A DNA stretch of 64,000 nucleotides from Paenalcaligenes sp052103955. Lineage in GTDB: Bacteria > Pseudomonadota > Gammaproteobacteria > Burkholderiales > Burkholderiaceae_B. The DNA lies in the NCBI GenBank assembly GCA_052103955.1, contig JBQELO010000016.1, positions 18,060 through 82,059 of the forward strand, written 5' to 3'. Shown here piece after piece: positions 60,223 through 64,000 of this stretch. The position numbers and the translations under genes were made by a program. How positions within the stretch are numbered: the first letter of the stretch is position 1; each line of letters begins with the position of its first letter. Under the pieces are notes generated by a model. That model ran no database searches. It was given only the letters and a program-made list of their open reading frames with translations, and had not been told where the DNA came from.

Positions 60223-61164
60223 TTAGCGTATTTCGGTTTTCGCAGCAAATACGGCAGGGCTGCGGTAGCGCTCAATCACATCTTCTAGCGTTTCGCCGCT
60301 ACCACCTTTGCGAATCAACCAATAGTTCAACGCTGACATCTTGATCAGAAAGTCTTTGCAGTGCTGACGGGCTTCGCTTGTGGCTTGGTAGGCAATGCTT
60401 AACACTTGGGCTTTCATCAGATTGGGTTCTTTATAGAAATGCTGTAGTAGATTGGTATTTACCTGAGACAGCAAATCGGTGTTTTCGCCAAAGTCGTGTT
60501 GGCCTACATGGTGCCAGTACAGATCCTCTTTTCCTGCGGGAATGAAAAAATCCACCCATTGACGGTAGTCGGGGTCCATTTGAATGGACAGCGACATTTT
60601 GCGTAGTGTCTGGCTATCAGCGGATTCAATGGGGTTTTCTTGGCAGTAATCGGTTAGCGCACATACTTCCGTTAATAAGGCCATGTGGCTGGCATTAAGG
60701 TGGTTATAGCTTTGCATAAGCTGTGCCAAGCCTTCTCTGAACTCTGCAATCTGTTTGTGTCCGTCTTCAATGCTGTCCAGCAGAGGGGTGATTTGGTAGT
60801 TGTAGGCGCAGATAGTGTGAAAGAAATCACTGATGTTGTCCGAGGTGTTTTGCAACGATTGCTTCAGTGTGTCTAAGTACGCGGGACGGCTCTCTAGCAT
60901 AGAGGCCAGCTTGACTGAGCCACGGCTGGCGGCATTATGCAAAGGAGAGGCCTGAACCACAATTTGTTTGATGTACAGCGTAGATAGGGTTCCAAGCGCA
61001 GCCTGAAACTCGTTTACTGTGACGGCTCGTACCGACTCATCTAATTGACGCTTTTTGGTGTCTCTGTTTTTTAAGCGTTGGTTGATGAGAAAGGTAATAG
61101 CAGATGCAAGAATGGCTAAGCTGGTGGCGATATCAACGCCCAGCTGCAGAGAAGTAATTTGCAT
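60223..61164 (-). CDS. Unrecognised membrane-anchored protein
   Basis: A 313-residue protein. One N-terminal hydrophobic helix (about 8-27: GVDIATSLAILASAITFLI) is followed by a basic stop (NQRLKNRDTKKRQ), so the remaining 280 residues are probably cytoplasmic. These are mostly helical, with a Trp/Tyr/His-rich central part (YRQWVDFF, DLYWHHVGQHDFGE, residues about 200-230). I recognise no family. No ribosome binding site is seen before the ATG. It follows the heme-type receptor on the same strand but a hairpin with a short T-run lies between. It faces the YncE-like gene with their ends 51 bases apart. Confidence 0.7.
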   Translation of the reverse strand: MQITSLQLGVDIATSLAILASAITFLINQRLKNRDTKKRQLDESVRAVTVNEFQAALGTLSTLYIKQIVVQASPLHNAASRGSVKLASMLESRPAYLDTLKQSLQNTSDNISDFFHTICAYNYQITPLLDSIEDGHKQIAEFREGLAQLMQSYNHLNASHMALLTEVCALTDYCQENPIESADSQTLRKMSLSIQMDPDYRQWVDFFIPAGKEDLYWHHVGQHDFGENTDLLSQVNTNLLQHFYKEPNLMKAQVLSIAYQATSEARQHCKDFLIKMSALNYWLIRKGGSGETLEDVIERYRSPAVFAAKTEIR

Positions 61165-61195
61165 AATTGGGAAAGTGTGGCGGTAGTGCCAGATA

Positions 61196-61240
61196 GAAAA
61201 CAGGTCGCAGAAAAAAGAAGGTTTTAAATCTGCGACCTGT
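61196..61240 (-). terminator. Terminator of the heme-type receptor
   Basis: A perfect 11-bp inverted repeat ACAGGTCGCAG/CTGCGACCTGT (61200-61210 and 61230-61240) with a 19-base loop; on the minus strand it is followed by TTTT. It lies 48 bases past the receptor stop, before the next gene on the same strand, so read-through is possible. Confidence 0.7.
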
Positions 61241-61287
61241 GTTTGTCAAGAATAGAGTCGCGAGGACTCTAGGGGTGTGGCGAGGGG

Positions 61288-63360
61288 TTAGCCTCCAAAA
61301 CGCCAGCCCACGTTTACTTTAACGTTACGCCCTGTGCCTTGCCAGGAGCTTGGGTTAGTTGTTGCGTAGCCCGCTTGTGGGTCGGTGTAGGCTTTGTTTA
61401 ACAGGTTGTCTATACCAAAGTTCACGCTAACTTGTTTGTTGATCTGCCATGAGGCGTACAGATCCAACAAGCTGTAGCCAGCGGCGTTGGGAGCCGTAGC
61501 TGATGAGCGTTCGGTAGAGGCTGTGGAAGACCAGCGTACGCCGTAATCCAGATCTTGGTCTAGCGCACGGGCACCAACGGTGAATACAACGCGTTTAAGT
61601 GGTGCGTTATTCAGTGGGCGGCCACTATAGGTGTCAGCGGTGGCCAGTGAACCATTTAAGCCAGCATAGAAGTTGCCGGTGTCGTAGCTGCTGTCTAGTT
61701 CAATCCCTTTGAGGGTGACTTTACCTACGTTTTGGTATTGGCTGTAGCTTTGTTTGCCTACTTTAAATTGCTCACGGTCAATGTAGTCACGAACGCGCGT
61801 ATGGTAGAACGACAGCTTGGTACGCAATGCATCATTAGGCATAAAGACGGCATTATGCTTAAGGTTCACGCCTATTTCTACGGTGGATGCGCTTTCTGGT
61901 TTCAGATTGAAGTTGGGTAAGTACTCGAGTCTAGAACCGTGGCCGCCGACGCGGAATGCTTCAGCAAGTGAAGGAGCTCTGAATCCTTCGGCGTAAGTGA
62001 TGTAGGTGGTTACGCCTTGAATAGGCGTGATGCCTAAGGTGAGGCGTGGTGAAACACGGTCTTTGGTAAAACTGTGGGTGGTTTGGTCGGTATCTTGACC
62101 GCGTAGTTTGAAGCGATCATAGCGCAGTGCGCCGATGATTTGCAGCCATTGGTTGTACTCAGCTTCCCATTGGCCATACACACCAAAGGCTTTGCTATCA
62201 CCTGAGCCAAAGTTTTCGTGATCAGACCTACCTTTGATTTCATAGCCGTCACCACCATAGTTCAAGGTATGGTTCCAGCTATCACCTGCAATGTTTGAGC
62301 GATTTTTTAGTGCCCAGCCATTGGTGCGTACACGGTACTCACGGCTATCACCATCCGTAACGCGGCTTTGGTCGCTGGTGGTGGCGCTACGATACAGTTC
62401 CGCTTGCAGGTTGATTAAGGGGTTCGTAGGGCTGTTAAAGCTATAGCGTAGGTTAGCCGTATAGGTGTCGGTATCGGTGTCGTCTACGCTCAGTGTGGGG
62501 CTGCTAGAACCTGCGGAGCGGCTGCTTTTGTAGCCACCGCCATAGCGCAACCAGCCTGCTTTGATCTCATGTCCAGGGGCAGGGCGGTAGCTGGCTTTAA
62601 CGAGCTGCGAGTTTTGGTTTTGGTCGCTATACAGAATTCTATTGCCGTCGCCGTCTTTTTGTTCGTCTCGACCACGGTTAACCGTACTGACCAAAATCTC
62701 GGCATTATCGCTGACTCGTACGGCGCCAATAGTGCGTGCTAACCACCCTTTGCCATTGCTTTCGTAACCGCCTTTAACGCCTACGGCAACGTCTTCGTCT
62801 TCTTCAAGATAATCGCGGCCATCAATGGTTTCAAAGCTAATTGAACCGCCTATCCCGCCTGAGCCATACACGCCTGCTACAGGCCCACGTATGACGGTAA
62901 CAGCTTTGAGCATGTCGGGATCAATGTAGAACGAACCATTACCAGCGTGGCTAGGGCGGCCAAAGTCTTGTCGTACTCCATCAATGGTAACCACTACGCG
63001 ACCATATTCTTGTAGGCCACGAATATTCACTACAGTACCTGGATCATCACCGGTATTCGATGCATTGACGCCCGGAATTTGATTCAACAATGCCGCAGGG
63101 CTGGATGCATTCAAAAGGTTGATATCGTGTTGGTCTAGGCCAGAGACGTTATCGAGCGCATCAATAGCTTGTTGCTCGCGTTGGCTGGAGGATACGACGA
63201 TTTTATCTAGCTGTACTGCTGTCTGTGCCCACAGAGGTGCAGTGCCTTGAATACTGAATAATGCAGCAAAAAGCAAAGAGTGTTTGAGTAATTGCTGCCC
63301 CAGAGGATGTCGCGGGGTGGGTCTATCGGTCGTGGCTGGAACCGAAGTGGAGTACAACAT
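61288..63360 (-). CDS. TonB-dependent heme/hemoglobin-type receptor
   Basis: A 690-residue outer-membrane receptor. A signal peptide ends near LWAQ (about 46) and the TonB box region is LDKIVVSSS. The plug (about 55-175) includes PGVNASNTGDDPGTVVNIRGLQEYGRVVVTIDGVRQD and VIRGPVAGVYGSGGIGGSISFET. The barrel holds GFRAPSLAEAF and LPNFNLKPES, the FRAP/NPNL pair of heme receptors, with a histidine between (RVGGHGSR) that could be the heme ligand. The C-terminus is VNVGWRFGG. AAGGTAG precedes the ATG and Fur boxes lie upstream. Confidence 0.9.
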   Translation of the reverse strand: MLYSTSVPATTDRPTPRHPLGQQLLKHSLLFAALFSIQGTAPLWAQTAVQLDKIVVSSSQREQQAIDALDNVSGLDQHDINLLNASSPAALLNQIPGVNASNTGDDPGTVVNIRGLQEYGRVVVTIDGVRQDFGRPSHAGNGSFYIDPDMLKAVTVIRGPVAGVYGSGGIGGSISFETIDGRDYLEEDEDVAVGVKGGYESNGKGWLARTIGAVRVSDNAEILVSTVNRGRDEQKDGDGNRILYSDQNQNSQLVKASYRPAPGHEIKAGWLRYGGGYKSSRSAGSSSPTLSVDDTDTDTYTANLRYSFNSPTNPLINLQAELYRSATTSDQSRVTDGDSREYRVRTNGWALKNRSNIAGDSWNHTLNYGGDGYEIKGRSDHENFGSGDSKAFGVYGQWEAEYNQWLQIIGALRYDRFKLRGQDTDQTTHSFTKDRVSPRLTLGITPIQGVTTYITYAEGFRAPSLAEAFRVGGHGSRLEYLPNFNLKPESASTVEIGVNLKHNAVFMPNDALRTKLSFYHTRVRDYIDREQFKVGKQSYSQYQNVGKVTLKGIELDSSYDTGNFYAGLNGSLATADTYSGRPLNNAPLKRVVFTVGARALDQDLDYGVRWSSTASTERSSATAPNAAGYSLLDLYASWQINKQVSVNFGIDNLLNKAYTDPQAGYATTNPSSWQGTGRNVKVNVGWRFGG

Positions 63361-63386
63361 AAACTACCTTGTAATGATAATAAGAA

Positions 63387-63401
63387 TGATAACAATTATT
63401 A
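63387..63401 (-). promoter_or_regulatory. Fur box 1 upstream of the heme-type receptor
   Basis: TGATAAC-A-ATTATTA, 7-1-7 arrangement, 27 bases before the receptor start. A further partial site (TGATAATAAGAATGAT) begins at 63375, so Fur may cover the ribosome binding region as well. Confidence 0.8.
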
Positions 63402-63433
63402 TGAATTGTAAATCTTTTGGATTCTATCATTAA

Positions 63434-63448
63434 TGATAATTATTCTCA
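63434..63448 (-). promoter_or_regulatory. Fur box 2 upstream of the heme-type receptor
   Basis: TGATAAT-T-ATTCTCA, 7-1-7 with one deviation from consensus, 47 bases from Fur box 1. Two sites suggest cooperative repression of the receptor. Confidence 0.8.
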
Positions 63449-63565
63449 ATTGAGGGGTGTGAGTGTGTGTATTACGCACCGTTCATCAGAGACGGCAGCT
63501 GGCGTAAAACCAGAGAAGTGTGTGGGCTGTGAACGGGGGAGGTTGGCAGAGTGCCGAGAAGGGGG

Positions 63566-63592
63566 GCCACCATCGACTGAGGCGATGGTGGC
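63566..63592. repeat. 10-bp hairpin downstream of the RidA-family gene
   Basis: GCCACCATCG (63566-63575) and CGATGGTGGC (63583-63592) form a perfect stem with a 7-base loop. On the minus strand it follows the RidA stop by 10 bases but is followed by Cs, not Ts. It may be a Rho-assisted stop or an RNA-stabilising hairpin. Confidence 0.55.
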
Positions 63593-63602
63593 AAGTAACG
63601 TG

Positions 63603-63962
63603 TTAGCTCTTAACAGCGATAACTTGAATTTCAACAGTGAGCTCTGGCGCAGCCAGTTTTGCTTCTACGCAAGCGCGGGCAGGGGCATGACCAGCAGGAA
63701 CCCAAGCGTCCCATACCGCATTGAAGGCGGCAAAGTCGGCCATATCAGTTAGCCATACATAAGCAGATACTACGGCTTTTTTGTCGGTACCAGCATCGGC
63801 CAGCAACTGATCGATATTTGCCAAGATCTCTTTGGCTTGAGCAGTGGTATCACCATCACGTTGAGTTTTGGCGACTTGGCCAGCCAAGACTACCATTTCA
63901 CCGCTTAGGGGAAAGCTTACGACTTGGCTCATGCGGGCATTGCTATGCAAACGGGTGATCAT
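63603..63962 (-). CDS. RidA (YjgF/YER057c/UK114) family protein
   Basis: A 119-residue protein; family members hydrolyse reactive enamine/imine intermediates. The conserved core is present: VVLAGQVAK, AQAKEILANIDQLLADAG, VVSAYVWLTDMADFAAFNAVW and the C-terminal HAPARACVEAKLAAPELTVEIQVIAV, which contains the Arg that binds the substrate carboxylate in active RidA. GGAGAA lies 5 bases before the ATG. Possibly linked in function to the PLP threonine dehydratase at 52.1 kb, whose products RidA enzymes remove, although not adjacent. Confidence 0.92.
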   Translation of the reverse strand: MITRLHSNARMSQVVSFPLSGEMVVLAGQVAKTQRDGDTTAQAKEILANIDQLLADAGTDKKAVVSAYVWLTDMADFAAFNAVWDAWVPAGHAPARACVEAKLAAPELTVEIQVIAVKS

Positions 63963-64000
63963 CGATGGTTCTCCTCAATACAAATGAAAAAGTGCAGCCA

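Noticed and set aside
63417..63752. A 111-codon plus-strand ORF over the Fur boxes and the RidA gene
   Set aside because: It covers regulatory sites and the antisense of a certain RidA frame; no ribosome binding site.

Overview
The window is chromosomal DNA of a betaproteobacterium of the order Burkholderiales, most likely a lower-GC member of Alcaligenaceae or a close relative (inference). The main reason is gene order: plsX-fabH-fabD-fabG-acpP-fabF runs straight into rpoE-rseA-rseB-mucD-lepA-lepB-rnc-era-recO. The blocks pyrG-kdsA-DUF1330-eno-ftsB and leuS-lptE-holA-proA, and the rpmB-rpmG pair, point the same way. Base composition looks close to even G+C. Genes are densely packed, with many ATGA or TAATG overlaps. 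I saw no tRNA, rRNA, CRISPR array, prophage or intact insertion sequence.

Layout. 1-4.8 kb: fatty acid synthesis. 4.8-15.5 kb: a small YgfX-like membrane protein, the sigma-E envelope stress module, the translation factor LepA, signal peptidase, RNase III, Era and a short RecO, then a PIN-domain protein and a RarD-like transporter. 15.5-16.2 kb: a gene-free stretch with two inverted copies of an imperfect palindromic repeat. 16.2-22.3 kb: a YccA-like protein, holC and pepA on the minus strand, lptF and cysB on the plus strand, a Fur-controlled DUF2325 gene and an NlpC/P60 lipoprotein. 22.6-30.7 kb: glutathione-dependent formaldehyde oxidation (frmA-frmB), two transporters, ETF:ubiquinone oxidoreductase and an Xaa-Pro aminopeptidase. 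30.8-35.5 kb: pyrG, kdsA, eno, ftsB. 35.5-46.5 kb: a long minus-strand run (leuS, lptE, holA, proA, hemJ-like, rlmL, a 44-codon ORF, RDD protein, hslO, dgkA, TadE-like protein). 46.6-53.1 kb: two Bcr/CflA-type exporters, an AraC-type regulator, L33 and L28, cyclopropane fatty acid synthase and a threonine dehydratase.

53.2-63.5 kb is an iron/heme uptake island. Two divergent FepA/CirA-like TonB-dependent receptors share a spacer with several Fur-box-like sites. A 30-codon membrane peptide precedes an SPFH/prohibitin protein. A YncE-like secreted beta-propeller has its own Fur box. An unrecognised 313-residue membrane-anchored protein sits beside a heme/hemoglobin-type TonB receptor that has two strong Fur boxes upstream. 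No TonB/ExbBD, ABC permease or siderophore synthesis genes are in view, so energy coupling must come from elsewhere. A RidA-family gene closes the window.

The observations most worth following are: (1) an undescribed 44-codon ORF whose predicted promoter has its -10 box in the centre of a 35-bp perfect palindrome made of two GGGTTAACCC sites; (2) the unassigned protein at 60.2-61.2 kb in the iron island; (3) the SPFH protein with its 30-residue membrane partner; (4) the Fur-box/DUF2325 gene; (5) the inverted palindromic repeat pair at 15.7 and 16.0 kb; (6) a strong terminator lying inside the 5' coding part of the YgfX-like gene. All functional statements rest on motif recognition by eye; no database search was possible.
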